Of a stretch of 64,000 bases of DNA, positions 8,630 through 18,631 are shown piece by piece (the stretch's first letter is position 1; each line of letters opens with the position of its first letter). This stretch comes from Rathayibacter sp. SD072 (lineage in GTDB: Bacteria; Actinomycetota; Actinomycetes; Actinomycetales; Microbacteriaceae). The stretch is taken from positions 61,844 to 125,843 of the forward strand of contig NZ_JADILJ010000005.1 in NCBI RefSeq assembly GCF_017355185.1, in the 5' to 3' direction. A model generated the notes under the pieces. It saw only the letters and a program-made list of their open reading frames with translations. It searched no databases and was not told the DNA's origin. A program made the position numbers and the translations under genes.

Positions 8630-10879
8630 CTAGTGGTGGCCGTTGCCGTGACCGGCGGTGGTCGGGCCGACGGCGGACTTCGAGACCTGCATCAGGAACT
8701 CGACGTTCGAGGACGTCTCCTTCAGGCGGGACAGGATGATCTCGAGCGCCTGCTGCTGGTCGAGGCCGGCGAGGGCGCGACGCAGCTTCCAGGTGATCTT
8801 GACCTCGTCCTGGCTGAGCAGCATCTCCTCGCGGCGGGTGCCCGACGCGTTGACGTCGACCGCCGGGAAGATCCGCTTGTCGGCGAGGTGGCGCGAGAGG
8901 CGGAGCTCCATGTTGCCGGTGCCCTTGAACTCCTCGAAGATCACCTCGTCCATCTTGGATCCGGTCTCGATGAGCGCGGTGGCGAGGATGGTGAGCGAGC
9001 CGCCGTTCTCGATGTTGCGCGCCGCGCCGAAGAACTTCTTGGGCGGGTACAGCGCCGAGGCGTCGACACCACCCGAGAGCACGCGGCCCGAGGGCGGCGC
9101 GGTGACGTTGTAGGCACGGCCGAGGCGGGTGATCGAGTCGAGCAGCACGACGACGTCGTGGCCCAGCTCGACGAGGCGCTTCGCACGCTCGATGGCGAGC
9201 TCGGCGACGGTCGTGTGGTCCTCGGCCGGGCGGTCGAAGGTGGAGGCGACGACCTCGCCGCGCACGGTGCGCTGCATGTCGGTGACCTCCTCCGGACGCT
9301 CGTCGACCAGGACGACCATGAGGTGCACCTCGGGGTTGTTCTGCACGATCGCGTTGGCGATCTGCTGCAGGACGATGGTCTTGCCGGCCTTGGGCGGCGC
9401 GACGATCAGGCCGCGCTGTCCCTTGCCGATCGGAGCGACGAGGTCGATGATCCGCTGGGTCAGCTTGCCCGGCTCGGTCTCGAGGCGCAGGCGCTCGGTC
9501 GGGTACAGCGGCGTGAGCTTCTGGAACTCGACGCGCGCGGCGGCCTCCTCGACGGTCTGGCCGTTGATCGAGTCGACGCGGACGATCGCGTTGTACTTCT
9601 GGCGGCCGCCGCCCTCGCCCTCGCGGGGCTGGCGGATGGCGCCGACGACCGCGTCGCCCTTGCGCAGGTTGTACTTCTTGACCTGGCCGAGCGAGACGTA
9701 GACGTCGCTGACACCGGGCAGGTAGCCGGTCGTGCGCACGAAGGCGTAGTTGTCGAGCACGTCGAGGATGCCGGCGACGGGGATGAGGACGTCGTCCTCG
9801 CCGATCTCGGGCTCGAAGTCGTCTCCGACGGTGGTGCCGCGGCGCTTGCGGTCGCGGTAGCGGCTGCGGCGGCCGTCCTCGCCCTCGGCCTGCTGGCCGT
9901 TCTGCGAGTTCTGGGCCGGGCCGTTCGACTGCGCGGGAGCGGCCTGGTTGCCCTGGCCGCCGTTCTGCGGCTGGTTGCCGCCCTGGCCGTTCTGGCCGTT
10001 CTGGCCCTGCTGGTCGGCGCCCTGGCGGTCCTCGCCGCGGTTGCGGTTGCGGTTGCGGCGGTTGCGGCCGCGGCCGGTGCCCTGCTGGTCGCCGTTCTGC
10101 TGGTCGCCCTGGTTCTGATCGGAGTCGCCCTGCACGTCGGTCGATTCGTCGGAGGACGACTCGGCGGCGTCGGACTGCTCCGGCTGCTCGTTCTGGTCGG
10201 CGCTGCCACCGCGGCTGCGGCGACGGCCGCGACGCTCGCGCTGACCGCCCTCGCGGTTCGAGTCGTCGGACTCGGGCCCGTTGGGGAGCTCGATCTCGAT
10301 GACCGGCTTCGCGGCCTGCTCGGCCTCGGTGGCCGGCTCGATCACGGGGAGGTCCGGGATGAGTGACTCGACGCCGGTGCCGCCGGGGATGTTCAGGTGC
10401 TCGCCCGCGGCGACCGTGCCGCTGGACGCGCGACGCGAGCTGCGGCGGCGAGGGGTGCGCTCGGCGGGCTCGGCGACCGGCTCGGCGGCCGCGGGCAGCT
10501 CGATCTCGACCGGAGCCGACTCGACGACGGGCGCCGGCGCCTCGTCGGCGGTGGGAGCGGCCTGCTCGAGCACGTCGGCCGTGTCGGCCTCGGTGCTCTC
10601 GACGGGCGGCTCGAGCTCGGCCGGGGCCTCGACGACCGGAGCGGCCTGCTCGGCCAGGTCGGCGGGCTCGGCCTCGACGCTGGCGGCGTCGACGACGGGC
10701 TCATCGGCCGCCGCGGCGGCGCGGAGGTCGGTGATCGCCTGGACGAGCTCGCCCTTGCGGAGCTTGGAGGCTCCGCCGAGACCGAGGCTCGTGGCGAGCG
10801 CCTGGAGCTCCGCGACGCGGAGTGCCGACAGGTCGGCATTGAGTTCCACGGTGGAGCCGTGGGTGTTGACATCTGTCAC
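8630..10879 (-). CDS. rho: Transcription termination factor Rho
   Basis: A 749-aa RNA-dependent ATPase. In order: an N-terminal SAP-like Rho_N helical domain ([17 protein letters not shown], residues ~14-50), a long Ala/Glu/Val-rich stretch (~55-200), a low-complexity Gln/Asn/Gly/Arg-rich insertion (~205-345), the OSB RNA-binding domain ([18 protein letters not shown]) and the RecA-like ATPase with Walker [10 protein letters not shown] and Walker B VVVLLDS. Large insertions of this kind are usual in actinobacterial Rho but are absent from the 419-aa enterobacterial form. The start is GTG, with a GGAAGGA ribosome site about 11 nt upstream. The unusually long upstream spacer (238 bp) holds its promoter and leader. 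Confidence 0.97.
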   Translation of the reverse strand: MTDVNTHGSTVELNADLSALRVAELQALATSLGLGGASKLRKGELVQAITDLRAAAAADEPVVDAASVEAEPADLAEQAAPVVEAPAELEPPVESTEADTADVLEQAAPTADEAPAPVVESAPVEIELPAAAEPVAEPAERTPRRRSSRRASSGTVAAGEHLNIPGGTGVESLIPDLPVIEPATEAEQAAKPVIEIELPNGPESDDSNREGGQRERRGRRRSRGGSADQNEQPEQSDAAESSSDESTDVQGDSDQNQGDQQNGDQQGTGRGRNRRNRNRNRGEDRQGADQQGQNGQNGQGGNQPQNGGQGNQAAPAQSNGPAQNSQNGQQAEGEDGRRSRYRDRKRRGTTVGDDFEPEIGEDDVLIPVAGILDVLDNYAFVRTTGYLPGVSDVYVSLGQVKKYNLRKGDAVVGAIRQPREGEGGGRQKYNAIVRVDSINGQTVEEAAARVEFQKLTPLYPTERLRLETEPGKLTQRIIDLVAPIGKGQRGLIVAPPKAGKTIVLQQIANAIVQNNPEVHLMVVLVDERPEEVTDMQRTVRGEVVASTFDRPAEDHTTVAELAIERAKRLVELGHDVVVLLDSITRLGRAYNVTAPPSGRVLSGGVDASALYPPKKFFGAARNIENGGSLTILATALIETGSKMDEVIFEEFKGTGNMELRLSRHLADKRIFPAVDVNASGTRREEMLLSQDEVKITWKLRRALAGLDQQQALEIILSRLKETSSNVEFLMQVSKSAVGPTTAGHGNGHH

Positions 10880-10990
10880 TGGAGAGGGTTCCTTCCCCCC
10901 GGGAACGACTGCTCACCGGGAGAGCTCATCGACCGTGCGGTTCCATCGCGTGTTCTGATCCACGCGATGCTCTCGGTCGAACGCGCGAAC

Positions 10991-11014
10991 CCCCCTCGGT
11001 ACTCGCAGAGGGGG
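10991..11014 (-). promoter_or_regulatory. Stem-loop in the rho leader region
   Basis: A perfect 7-bp stem (CCCCCTC / GAGGGGG) with a 10-nt loop lies ~110 bp before the rho start. Rho genes commonly autoregulate through their leaders; that role here is inference only. Confidence 0.35.
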
Positions 11015-11117
11015 CACGATCGACCGGACGCTCAACTGCAAGAGAAGCAGGAGGACGCCCTTCACACGATGTGATGGCCGTGATTATCGGGACGATCCCT
11101 CGGACAGATTCCGCTCG

Positions 11118-12080
11118 TTACGCGGTTCCTCGGGATGCAATGCCCACTGTAGCACCCTTGAAGTCGACGGCCAGCATGTGGGCGCGCCACGGCGAGTGCG
11201 CCTCCTTCTCGACCAGTTCGGCCGCCTCGAGGCGCTGCGCGGGGTCGCTGCAGAGCACGAGGACGCTCGGGCCTGCACCCGAGACGACGGCGGCGTAGCC
11301 GTGCGAGCGGAGGAGCGCGATGAGCTCGGACGTCTGCGGCATCGCGGCGGCGCGGTAGTTCTGGTGCAGCTTGTCCTCGGTGGCCGCGAACAGCAGCTCG
11401 GGGCTCTGGATCAGCGCGGCGATCAGGAGCGACGAGCGCGACACGTTGAAGACCGCGTCCTCGTGCGGCACGCTCTGCGGCTGCAGGCTGCGGGCGAGCC
11501 GGGTCGACATCTGGTGCTCGGGCACGAAGACGACGGGCGACACTCCGCGGTGCACCATGAGTCGCTTCGAGCGCGGCCGCAGCGGGGCGTCGTCCGCGCC
11601 CGAGGGCTCGACCCACGCGATCGTCAGACCGCCGAAGAGGGCGGGCGCGACGTTGTCGGGGTGCCCCTCCATCTCGGTCGCGATACGGAGGAGGTCGTCG
11701 GCGTCGAGCTCGACGACACCGTCGAGCAGGCCCTTGGCGGCCATGATGCCCGAGACGATCGCGGCGCCCGAGGAGCCCATCCCGCGACCGTGCGGGATGA
11801 TGTTCCGCGCCGTCACATCGATGCCGGGCATCTCCTGCTGCTGGTCCTTGAACGTGTAGGCGATCGCCTGCACCACGAGGTTGGTCTCGTCGGTCGGGAC
11901 CTCCCCCTCGCCGACACCGTGCACGGTCACCCGCGCGCCGGTGGCGGAGACCGCCGTCACGTCGAGCTCGTCGTACGACGAGAGCGCCAGCCCGAGCGTG
12001 TCGAAGCCCGGCCCCAGGTTCGCGGAGGTCGCCGGGACCTTGACGTGGACGGTGCGGCCGACGGGAACCGCCGAGGTCAT
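11118..12080 (-). CDS. thrB: Homoserine kinase
   Basis: A 320-aa GHMP-family kinase that makes O-phospho-L-homoserine from homoserine and ATP for threonine synthesis. The N-terminal strand VKVPATSANLGPGFDTLGLAL and the GHMP ATP loop PHGRGMGSSGAA are intact, as is the C-terminal motif VVSGAGPSVLVL. The ATG overlaps the thrC stop in an ATGA tetranucleotide. It is the last gene of lysA-hom-thrC-thrB. Length and motifs are fully typical. Confidence 0.96.
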   Translation of the reverse strand: MTSAVPVGRTVHVKVPATSANLGPGFDTLGLALSSYDELDVTAVSATGARVTVHGVGEGEVPTDETNLVVQAIAYTFKDQQQEMPGIDVTARNIIPHGRGMGSSGAAIVSGIMAAKGLLDGVVELDADDLLRIATEMEGHPDNVAPALFGGLTIAWVEPSGADDAPLRPRSKRLMVHRGVSPVVFVPEHQMSTRLARSLQPQSVPHEDAVFNVSRSSLLIAALIQSPELLFAATEDKLHQNYRAAAMPQTSELIALLRSHGYAAVVSGAGPSVLVLCSDPAQRLEAAELVEKEAHSPWRAHMLAVDFKGATVGIASRGTA

Positions 12081-13153
12081 GCGCCGGCCAGCCCCAGCAC
12101 GTCCGCGATCGCGGCGGTGTCCACCGGCACGACGGTCGGAGTGATGTCGGAGCCGTCGGCGGTGCGGAGGGCCCACTGCGGGTCCTTGAGTCCGTGGCCC
12201 GTGACGGTGAGGACGACGGTCGCGTCCTTCGGGATCGCGCCGGCCTCGGCGCGCTCGAGGAGGCCCGCGACGCTGATGGCGGAGGCCGGCTCGACGAAGA
12301 TCCCGACCTCGCCCGCGAGCAGGCGGTAGGCCTCGAGGATCTTCTCGTCGCTGATGGCGCCGAAGTAGCCGTCGCTGACGCTGCGCGCGTTCAACGCGAG
12401 CTCCCACGAGGCCGGGTTGCCGATGCGGATCGCGCTGGCGATGGTCTCGGGGTGGCGCACGGGCGCGCCGTGCACGATCGGCGCGGAGCCCTCGGCCTGG
12501 AAGCCGAACATGCGGGGCAGCTTCGTCGCCTCGCCGCGCTCGAGCTCCTCGGAGTAGCCGCGGAAGTACGCGGTGTAGTTGCCCGCGTTGCCGACGGGGA
12601 CGATGTGGAAGTCGGGCGCGTCGCCCAGGACCTCGACGACCTCGTACGCGGCGGTCTTCTGACCGGCGATGCGGTCGGGGTTCACCGAGTTGACCAGGTG
12701 CACGGGGTAGTTCTTCGCGAGGTCGCGCGCGATGTCGAGGCAGTCGTCGAAGTTGCCCTGCACCTGGAGCAGCTGCGCGTTGTGCGCGATCGCCTGGCTG
12801 AGCTTGCCGAGCGCGATCTTGCCCTCGGGCACGAGCACCGCGGCGGTGATGCCGGCGTGGGTCGCGTACGCGGCCGCGGAGGCGGACGTGTTGCCGGTCG
12901 AGGCGCAGATGACGGCCTTCGCACCGTGCTCGACGGCCTTCGAGATCGCCATGGTCATGCCGCGGTCCTTGAAGGAGCCGGTAGGGTTCATGCCCTCGTA
13001 CTTGACCCAGACCTTCGCGCCCGTGCGAGCCGAGAGAGCCGCTGCCGGGATGAGGGGCGTGCCGCCCTCGCCGAGCGTGATGACGGGGGTCGCCTCGGTC
13101 ACATCGAGGCGGTCCGCGTACTCGTGCAGGACTCCGCGCCACTGCTTCGCCAT
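12077..13153 (-). CDS. thrC: Threonine synthase
   Basis: A 358-aa PLP enzyme converting O-phosphohomoserine to threonine. The PLP lysine lies in NPTGSFKDRGM and the phosphate-binding loop is STGNTSASAAAYA. Start ATG 13153 follows the hom stop by one base and has GGAG 6 nt upstream; an in-frame TTG five codons earlier is a poorer start. It is between hom and thrB in the operon, coupled to thrB by a 4-nt overlap. Confidence 0.96.
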   Translation of the reverse strand: MAKQWRGVLHEYADRLDVTEATPVITLGEGGTPLIPAAALSARTGAKVWVKYEGMNPTGSFKDRGMTMAISKAVEHGAKAVICASTGNTSASAAAYATHAGITAAVLVPEGKIALGKLSQAIAHNAQLLQVQGNFDDCLDIARDLAKNYPVHLVNSVNPDRIAGQKTAAYEVVEVLGDAPDFHIVPVGNAGNYTAYFRGYSEELERGEATKLPRMFGFQAEGSAPIVHGAPVRHPETIASAIRIGNPASWELALNARSVSDGYFGAISDEKILEAYRLLAGEVGIFVEPASAISVAGLLERAEAGAIPKDATVVLTVTGHGLKDPQWALRTADGSDITPTVVPVDTAAIADVLGLAGA

Positions 13154-13154
13154 C

Positions 13155-14501
13155 TCAGGCTCCTTCAACTCGTAGAACTGACGTCACGGCGCCGACGAAC
13201 CCGTGGGACTGCAGCGCGGTGACGGTGGCCGCGAGATCGGACTCTGCCGCCGCGTGCGTGCCGATGACCAGGGTAGCGGTCGGCTCGATGCGCTCCGCAC
13301 CGGCCGGCGCCTCCTCGAGCGGGTCGCTCGTGGGCGGGGTCTGCACGAGGGTCTCGACCGACACCCCGTGGTCGGCGAACACGCCGGCGATCTGGGCGAG
13401 CACTCCGGGGCGGTCGAGCACCTCGAGCGTCACCTGGTAGCGCGTCGTGACGTGCCCGATGGGGAGGACGGGCAGCCCCGAGCTCGCACTCGTGACCAGC
13501 CCAGGGCCGCCGACGACGTGGCGGCGCGCGGCCGAGACGACGTCGCCGAGGACGGCCGAGGCGGTCTCGATGCCGCCGGCTCCGGCTCCGTAGAACATCA
13601 GGCTGCCCGCGGCCTCGGCCTCGACGAAGACGGCGTTGTTCGCGCCGTGGACGGCGGCGAGGGGGTGCGAGCGGTGCACGAGCGCCGGGTAGACGCGGGC
13701 CGAGACGCCCTCCTCCCCCGTCTTCGCATCGATGAGGCGCTCGCAGATGGCGAGCAGCTTGACGACGTAGCCGGAGTCGCGCGCCTGATCGACCTGCTGC
13801 TTCGTGATCCCGGTGATGCCCTCGCGGTGCACCATCGTGACCGGCACGTCGGTGTGGAAGGCGAGGCGCGCGAGGATCGCCGCCTTCTGCGCGGCGTCGT
13901 AGCCCTCGATGTCCGCGGTGGGGTCGGCCTCCGCGTAGCCGAGCTCGGTGGCGCGCGCCAGCGACTCCTCGAGCGTGGCGTGCTCGGTGTCCATCCGGTC
14001 GAGGATGTAGTTCGTCGTGCCGTTGACGATGCCGAGGATGCGGTGGACGCGGTCTCCGGCCAGGCTGTCTCGCAACGGCCGGATGATCGGGATCGCGCCG
14101 CCGACGGCCGCCTCGTAGTTGAGCTGGGCGCCCACCTGGTCGGCCGCCTCGAAGAGCTCGTTGCCGTGCGCGGCGAGCAGCGCCTTGTTGGCGGTGATCA
14201 CGTCGGCTCCGGACGAGATCGCCTTGAGGATGTAGCTGCGCGCGGGCTCGAGGCCGCCCATCAGCTCGACGACGATGTCGGCACCGAGGATGAGCGCTTC
14301 GGCGTCGGTCGTCAGGTACTCGCGGGGGATATCGGCGGTGCGGGGTGCGTCGAGGTCGCGCACGGCCACTCCGGCGAGCTCCAGCGGAGCGCCCACGCGC
14401 TGGGCGAGCTCGTCGCCGTGGTCGAGGAGGAGGCGCGCGACCTGGGCACCGACGGACCCGGCACCCAGGAGGGCGACCCGCAGGCTGCGGTACTCGATCA
14501 T
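13155..14501 (-). CDS. hom: Homoserine dehydrogenase
   Basis: A 448-aa NAD(P)-dependent enzyme reducing aspartate semialdehyde to homoserine. The N-terminal Rossmann motif is VALLGAGSVGAQVA. The catalytic domain has VITANKALLA, GGAIPIIRPL and NGTTNYILDRM. A C-terminal ACT domain (LEVLDRPGVLAQIAGVFADH, residues ~350-380) implies allosteric control, by threonine in known homologues. The ATG overlaps the lysA stop (ATGA). It is the branch enzyme separating threonine from lysine synthesis within an operon that encodes both. Confidence 0.96.
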   Translation of the reverse strand: MIEYRSLRVALLGAGSVGAQVARLLLDHGDELAQRVGAPLELAGVAVRDLDAPRTADIPREYLTTDAEALILGADIVVELMGGLEPARSYILKAISSGADVITANKALLAAHGNELFEAADQVGAQLNYEAAVGGAIPIIRPLRDSLAGDRVHRILGIVNGTTNYILDRMDTEHATLEESLARATELGYAEADPTADIEGYDAAQKAAILARLAFHTDVPVTMVHREGITGITKQQVDQARDSGYVVKLLAICERLIDAKTGEEGVSARVYPALVHRSHPLAAVHGANNAVFVEAEAAGSLMFYGAGAGGIETASAVLGDVVSAARRHVVGGPGLVTSASSGLPVLPIGHVTTRYQVTLEVLDRPGVLAQIAGVFADHGVSVETLVQTPPTSDPLEEAPAGAERIEPTATLVIGTHAAAESDLAATVTALQSHGFVGAVTSVLRVEGA

Positions 14502-15937
14502 CGGGTGGTGGCCTTTCGTTCGATGCCGGCATCGCGGCGGAGGAGGTCCTCCTCGGTCTCGCCGCGCACGATGACGCGGGCCTCCCCGTCGCGCACGGCG
14601 ACGACGGGAGGGCGGCCGAGGTAGTTGTAGTTGCTCGAGAGCGACCAGCAGTAGGCGCCGGTCGCGGCGACGGCGAGCAGGTCGCCGGGGTGCACGTCGG
14701 CCGGCAGGTACTCGTCGTGCACGACGATGTCGCCCGACTCGCAGTGCTTGCCGGCCACGCGCACCAGCGCGGGCTCGGCGTCGGAGGCGCGGTTCGCCAG
14801 GCGGGCGGAGTAGTCGGCACCGTAGAGCGCGGGGCGGGCGTTGTCGCTCATCCCGCCGTCGATGCTGACGTAGCGGCGGACGCTCGTGGAGTGCTCGCCG
14901 CCGACGACGACGTCCTTGATGGTGCCGACCTCGTAGAGGGTGAGGCCTGCGGGTCCGATCAGCGAGCGGCCGGGCTCGATCGCGATGTGCGGCACGGGGA
15001 TGCCGCGGGTCGCGCACTGCTCGGCCACCGCGTCGGCGATGGCGGCGGCGATCTCCTCGATGGGGGTGGGATCGTCGGCGCTCGTGTAGGCGATGCCGAA
15101 GCCGCCGCCCAGGTTCAGCTCCGGCACGGGACCGTCGGCGAGCAGCGCCGCGTGCACCTCGAGGAGCCGCGAGGCCGACTCGGCGAACCCGGCGGAGCCG
15201 AAGATCTGCGAGCCGATGTGGCAGTGCAGGCCCAGGAAGCGCAGGCTCGCGTGCGCCCGGATGCGGGCGACGACGGCGGGGCAGTCGGCGAGCGAGATGC
15301 CGAACTTCTGGTCCTCGTGCGCGGTGGCGAGGAACTCGTGGGTGTGCGCGTGGACGCCGCTGTTCACCCGGAGGCGCACGTTCTGCACCCGGCCGTGCCG
15401 CTCTGCCGCCGCAGCGATGCGCTCGATCTCGATGAGGCTATCGATGACGATCGTGCCGATGGCCGCCGCGACCACGCGGTCGATGTCGGCGACGGACTTG
15501 TTGTTCCCGTGGAGACCCATGCGCGCGGGGTCGACACCCGCGGCCTGCGCGACGGCGAACTCGCCGACGCTGCAGGCGTCGATGTTCAGGCCCTCCTCGC
15601 GCATCCAGCGCGCGACCTCGGTCGAGAGGAAGGCCTTGCCCGCGTAGTAGACCGTGACGTCGGTGCCGATGCGGCCGAGCTCGCGCTCGAAGGCCTCGCG
15701 GGTCCGCACCGCTCGACGGCGGGCGTCGGCCTCGTCGACGACGTAGAGGGGCGTGCCGAACTCCTCGGCGAGCCGATCGGCCGTGACTCCCGCGACCTCG
15801 AGGACACCGTCCAAGCGGCGCCGCGCGTTGTCGGACCAGACCGCCGGCGCGAGCGCGTTCGCATCGTCCGGCTGCTCGAGCCACTCGGGCGCGAGCGGAT
15901 GACGCGGGGCACGGACGTGCGCGTCGTCGTTTTCCAC
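14498..15937 (-). CDS. lysA: Diaminopimelate decarboxylase
   Basis: A 479-aa fold-III PLP enzyme that decarboxylates meso-DAP to lysine. The PLP lysine is in VTVYYAGKAFLS, with the glycine-rich loop NLGGGFGIAY and EPGRSLIGPAG. The C-terminal active-site Cys lies in GKHCESGD and the following Tyr in TGAYCWSLSSNYN. GTG 15937 is the start, with a GAGGT about 8 nt upstream. It is the first gene of the four-gene aspartate-family operon. The ~180-nt spacer to the DUF2993 gene carries hairpins. Confidence 0.96.
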   Translation of the reverse strand: MENDDAHVRAPRHPLAPEWLEQPDDANALAPAVWSDNARRRLDGVLEVAGVTADRLAEEFGTPLYVVDEADARRRAVRTREAFERELGRIGTDVTVYYAGKAFLSTEVARWMREEGLNIDACSVGEFAVAQAAGVDPARMGLHGNNKSVADIDRVVAAAIGTIVIDSLIEIERIAAAAERHGRVQNVRLRVNSGVHAHTHEFLATAHEDQKFGISLADCPAVVARIRAHASLRFLGLHCHIGSQIFGSAGFAESASRLLEVHAALLADGPVPELNLGGGFGIAYTSADDPTPIEEIAAAIADAVAEQCATRGIPVPHIAIEPGRSLIGPAGLTLYEVGTIKDVVVGGEHSTSVRRYVSIDGGMSDNARPALYGADYSARLANRASDAEPALVRVAGKHCESGDIVVHDEYLPADVHPGDLLAVAATGAYCWSLSSNYNYLGRPPVVAVRDGEARVIVRGETEEDLLRRDAGIERKATTR

Positions 15938-16037
15938 GGGTGAGACCTCACAGGAGAGAGTGGGAGCGTCACTGCGTGGCGAGCGAGTCCGGATTGACCC
16001 CTGAAGCCAGCAAGTTCGTTGAGTGCTGTCGGTGTTC

Positions 16038-16056
16038 GCCCGCAGGAGACGCGGGC
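16038..16056 (-). promoter_or_regulatory. Hairpin in the lysA leader
   Basis: A perfect 6-bp GC stem (GCCCGC / GCGGGC) with a 7-nt loop lies ~100 nt before lysA. No recognised lysine riboswitch or T-box pattern is seen around it. Confidence 0.3.
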
Positions 16057-16074
16057 ACAGGGCTCCGATCCTAC

Positions 16075-16094
16075 CGGGCGGGTGCGCCCGCCCG
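16075..16094 (-). terminator. Terminator-like hairpin after the DUF2993 gene
   Basis: A perfect 8-bp stem (CGGGCGGG / CCCGCCCG) with a TGCG loop sits 20 nt beyond the stop of the argS-DUF2993 pair. It lacks a T-run. Confidence 0.55.
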
Positions 16095-16114
16095 AGTGCG
16101 ACCGGGCCGTCCGC

Positions 16115-16894
16115 TCAGGGGCAGACGCCGTTCTCCTGCTGCTCCGGGTCGCTGAGGAAGGTCGGAGCGAGCGCGAAGTCGGCGTTCAACGACTCCGCAG
16201 CGACCTGCACGCCCGTGAGGGTGAGCCCCTGCGGGACGGAGTCGGCGATGCAGACGGAGCGAGGGCCGAGGAGGCCGTCGGCCACTCCCCCGAAACGCTG
16301 CTCGACATCGGCGGCGGTCAGCGTGGTGCCCGCGACGGTCACCTCGGACGGAGTGAGCTCGATCGCCCCGTCCGCCGCGCCGAGCTCGATGCCCACTCCG
16401 GCCGCCAGCGAGAGTCCGAGCACCTCGACCGAGGTGTTCACGCGAACGAGCGGTGCGTCGAGGGTCACGGAGTCGATCGGCACCTCGCTGCGCGCGGAGA
16501 CGAGGGAGGTGACGGAGGCGGGATCGAGGGCGACGGTCGCGGTGCCGGAGTCGAGGGCGCCGGTCCCGCTCGCGGGGACGCCCTCGAGGGTCACGTCGAT
16601 GTCGCCGTTCAGCTCGCCGAAGGCGACGTCGTCGCTGCGGACGTCGAGGCGGTCGAGCGTCCCGGAGACGAGCTGCGGCAGCACCGCCCATCCGGCGACG
16701 TGGACCTCGACCGGGTGGTCGGCCGGCAGCGACAGCGCATCGCGGACGCTCGCCGCCGCGGTGTCGGCGACCGCGCGGCGGGCGAGCGCGTCGCCCACGA
16801 CCGCCGCGACGACGAGCAGCACGAGCACGACGGCCACGACCACGACGGCGAGGAGTCCCCGACGTCGTCGGCGGGGGCTCTCCGAGGCGCTCAC
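16115..16894 (-). CDS. DUF2993 (LmeA-like) membrane-anchored protein
   Basis: A 259-aa protein with a basic N-terminus (SPRRRRRG) followed by one strongly hydrophobic helix ([21 protein letters not shown]), so it is membrane-anchored with an extracytoplasmic body. The body shows the alternating small-hydrophobic strands typical of DUF2993 proteins. The mycobacterial member LmeA acts in lipomannan maturation and binds phospholipid; specific function here is unproven. GTG 16894 overlaps the argS stop (GTGA), so it is coupled to argS, an arrangement probably of expression convenience rather than shared function. Confidence 0.7.
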   Translation of the reverse strand: MSASESPRRRRRGLLAVVVVAVVLVLLVVAAVVGDALARRAVADTAAASVRDALSLPADHPVEVHVAGWAVLPQLVSGTLDRLDVRSDDVAFGELNGDIDVTLEGVPASGTGALDSGTATVALDPASVTSLVSARSEVPIDSVTLDAPLVRVNTSVEVLGLSLAAGVGIELGAADGAIELTPSEVTVAGTTLTAADVEQRFGGVADGLLGPRSVCIADSVPQGLTLTGVQVAAESLNADFALAPTFLSDPEQQENGVCP

Positions 16895-18549
16895 ATGCGG
16901 TCCGGAGCGGTGACGCCCAGCAGCGAGAGCCCATTGCGCAGGACCTGGCCCGTGGCCTCGTTCAGGCGCAGCCGCGTCGAGTGCACGGCCTCGATCGGGT
17001 CCTCGCCCTGGGGCACCACGCGGCAGTTGTCGTACCAGCGGTGGTAGAGCCCTGCGATCTCCTCGAGGTAGCGGGCGATGCGGTGGGGCTCCCGCAGCTC
17101 TGCGGCGTGCGCGACGATCCGCGGGAACTCCTGCAGGCCGCCGAGCAGGGCCGACTCGGTCGCGTGCACCAGCGTCTCGGGAGAGAAGGGCTCGCGCGGC
17201 ACTCCGGACGCCTCCGCCTTCGCGGCGACCTGGCGGGTGCGCGCGTGGGCGTACTGCACGTAGTAGACGGGGTTGTCGTTGCTCCGCTTGGTCAGCAGAT
17301 CGAGGTCGATGTCGAGCGTCGAGTCGGCGGAGGAGCGCACGAGCGAGTAGCGCGCGGCATCGACGCCGACGGCCTCGACGAGGTCCTCCATCGTGACGAC
17401 CGTGCCCGCGCGCTTGGACATCCGCATCGCCTGACCCTCGCGCAGCAGGTTGACGAGCTGGCCGATCAGGATCTCGAGGTTGACCCCCGGAGTGTCGCCG
17501 AAGGCCGCGCACATCGCCATCATGCGGCCGATGTAGCCGTGGTGGTCGGCGCCCAGCATGATGATCGCCCGGTCGAAGCCGCGCTCGCGCTTGTCGAGGT
17601 AGTACGCGAGGTCACCGGCGATGTAGGCCGCCTCGCCGTCGCTCTTGATGATGACCCGGTCGCGGTCGTCGCCGAAGTCCGTGGTGCGCAGCCACGTCGC
17701 TCCGTCGGCCTCGTAGATGTGGCCGAGGCCGCGCAGCCGCTCGATCGCGCGCTCGACGGCACGCGACTCGTGCAGGGAGTTCTCGTGGAAGTAGACGTCG
17801 AAGTCGACGCCGAACTCGTGCAGGCTCTGCTTGATCTCGCCGAACATCAGCTCGACGCCGATGGAGCGGAACGTCTCGTGCAGCTCCTCCTCGGGCAGGA
17901 CCGAGAGGTCCCCCGGGTAGGCGGCGACCACGCGGTCGGCGATGTCGGCGATGTATGCGCCGCCGTAGCCGTCCTCGGGAGTGGGCTCTCCGCGGTGCGC
18001 GGCGAGGAGGCTGCGGGTGAAGCGGTCGATCTGCGCTCCGTGGTCGTTGAAGTAGTACTCGCGGGTCACCTCCGCGCCCTGCGCGAGCAGGACGCGGGCG
18101 AGGCTGTCGCCCACCGCGGCCCAGCGGGTGCCGCCGATGTGGATCGGGCCGGTGGGGTTCGCCGAGACGAACTCGAGGTTCATCTTCACGCCGGAGTAGA
18201 GGGAGCCGGTGCCGTAGGACTCCGCGGCGTCGACGATGACGCCGGCGAGGGCACCGGCGGCAGCGGCGTCGAGCCGCACGTTGAGGAAGCCCGGTCCGGC
18301 GACCTCGACGGTGGCGACGCCGTCGACGGCTCCGAGGCCCTCGGCCAGTTCGGCGGCGAGCTCGCGCGGGTTCGCCCCGACCTTCTTCGCGAGCTTCATC
18401 GCGATGTTCGACGCCCAGTCGCCGTGGTCGCGGTTCTTCGGGCGCTCGAGGACGACGTCCGAGAGGGCGACCTCGGCGTCGCTCCCTCGTCGCTGCACGG
18501 CGTCGAGGACGAGGGCGTGCAGGGAGGCGGCGAGCTGTTCGGGAGTCAC
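16891..18549 (-). CDS. argS: Arginyl-tRNA synthetase
   Basis: A 552-aa class I synthetase charging tRNA-Arg. The N-terminal Arg_tRNA_synt_N domain is present. The HIGH-equivalent is [14 protein letters not shown] (HIGG, the form usual in actinobacterial ArgRS), and RMSKRAGT is the KMSKS loop. The C-terminal DALR anticodon-binding domain ends at [13 protein letters not shown] 18549 ([11 protein letters not shown]) is selected because upstream in-frame sequence is low-complexity and lies in the promoter. TAGAAT sits 8 nt before the GTG and there is no ribosome site, which suggests a leaderless start. Confidence 0.95.
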   Translation of the reverse strand: MTPEQLAASLHALVLDAVQRRGSDAEVALSDVVLERPKNRDHGDWASNIAMKLAKKVGANPRELAAELAEGLGAVDGVATVEVAGPGFLNVRLDAAAAGALAGVIVDAAESYGTGSLYSGVKMNLEFVSANPTGPIHIGGTRWAAVGDSLARVLLAQGAEVTREYYFNDHGAQIDRFTRSLLAAHRGEPTPEDGYGGAYIADIADRVVAAYPGDLSVLPEEELHETFRSIGVELMFGEIKQSLHEFGVDFDVYFHENSLHESRAVERAIERLRGLGHIYEADGATWLRTTDFGDDRDRVIIKSDGEAAYIAGDLAYYLDKRERGFDRAIIMLGADHHGYIGRMMAMCAAFGDTPGVNLEILIGQLVNLLREGQAMRMSKRAGTVVTMEDLVEAVGVDAARYSLVRSSADSTLDIDLDLLTKRSNDNPVYYVQYAHARTRQVAAKAEASGVPREPFSPETLVHATESALLGGLQEFPRIVAHAAELREPHRIARYLEEIAGLYHRWYDNCRVVPQGEDPIEAVHSTRLRLNEATGQVLRNGLSLLGVTAPDRM

Positions 18550-18618
18550 GGGGGTCGATTCTACCGGCCGGGTCCCGGGCCCACGGGGCGCCCCCGGCCC
18601 GGCCCGGCGAGCGCTTGC

Positions 18619-18631
18619 TAGGGTGCGACGC
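18619..18631 (+). promoter_or_regulatory. Extended -10 box, leaderless lipoprotein start
   Basis: TGC-TAGGGT (hexamer 18619-18624) is followed by 7 nt and then ATG 18632. It is divergent from argS, whose own TAGAAT box lies ~60 bp away. Confidence 0.55.

Noticed and set aside
9890..10130. Apparent tandem DNA repeats
   Set aside because: They are the codons of the low-complexity Gln/Asn/Gly/Arg stretch of Rho, not an independent repeat array.
8555..10366. A 603-codon plus-strand frame antisense to rho
   Set aside because: Its Ala/Val/Leu-rich C-terminal part mimics a membrane protein but is only the reverse of the Gln/Asn/Arg-rich codons of rho.
15938..16114. Lysine riboswitch or T-box before lysA
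   Set aside because: The leader has small hairpins but none of the conserved lysine riboswitch or T-box sequence elements.
16891..18549. ArgS lacking a canonical HIGH motif (HIGG)
   Set aside because: HIGG is the normal form in actinobacterial ArgRS, so it is not a defect.
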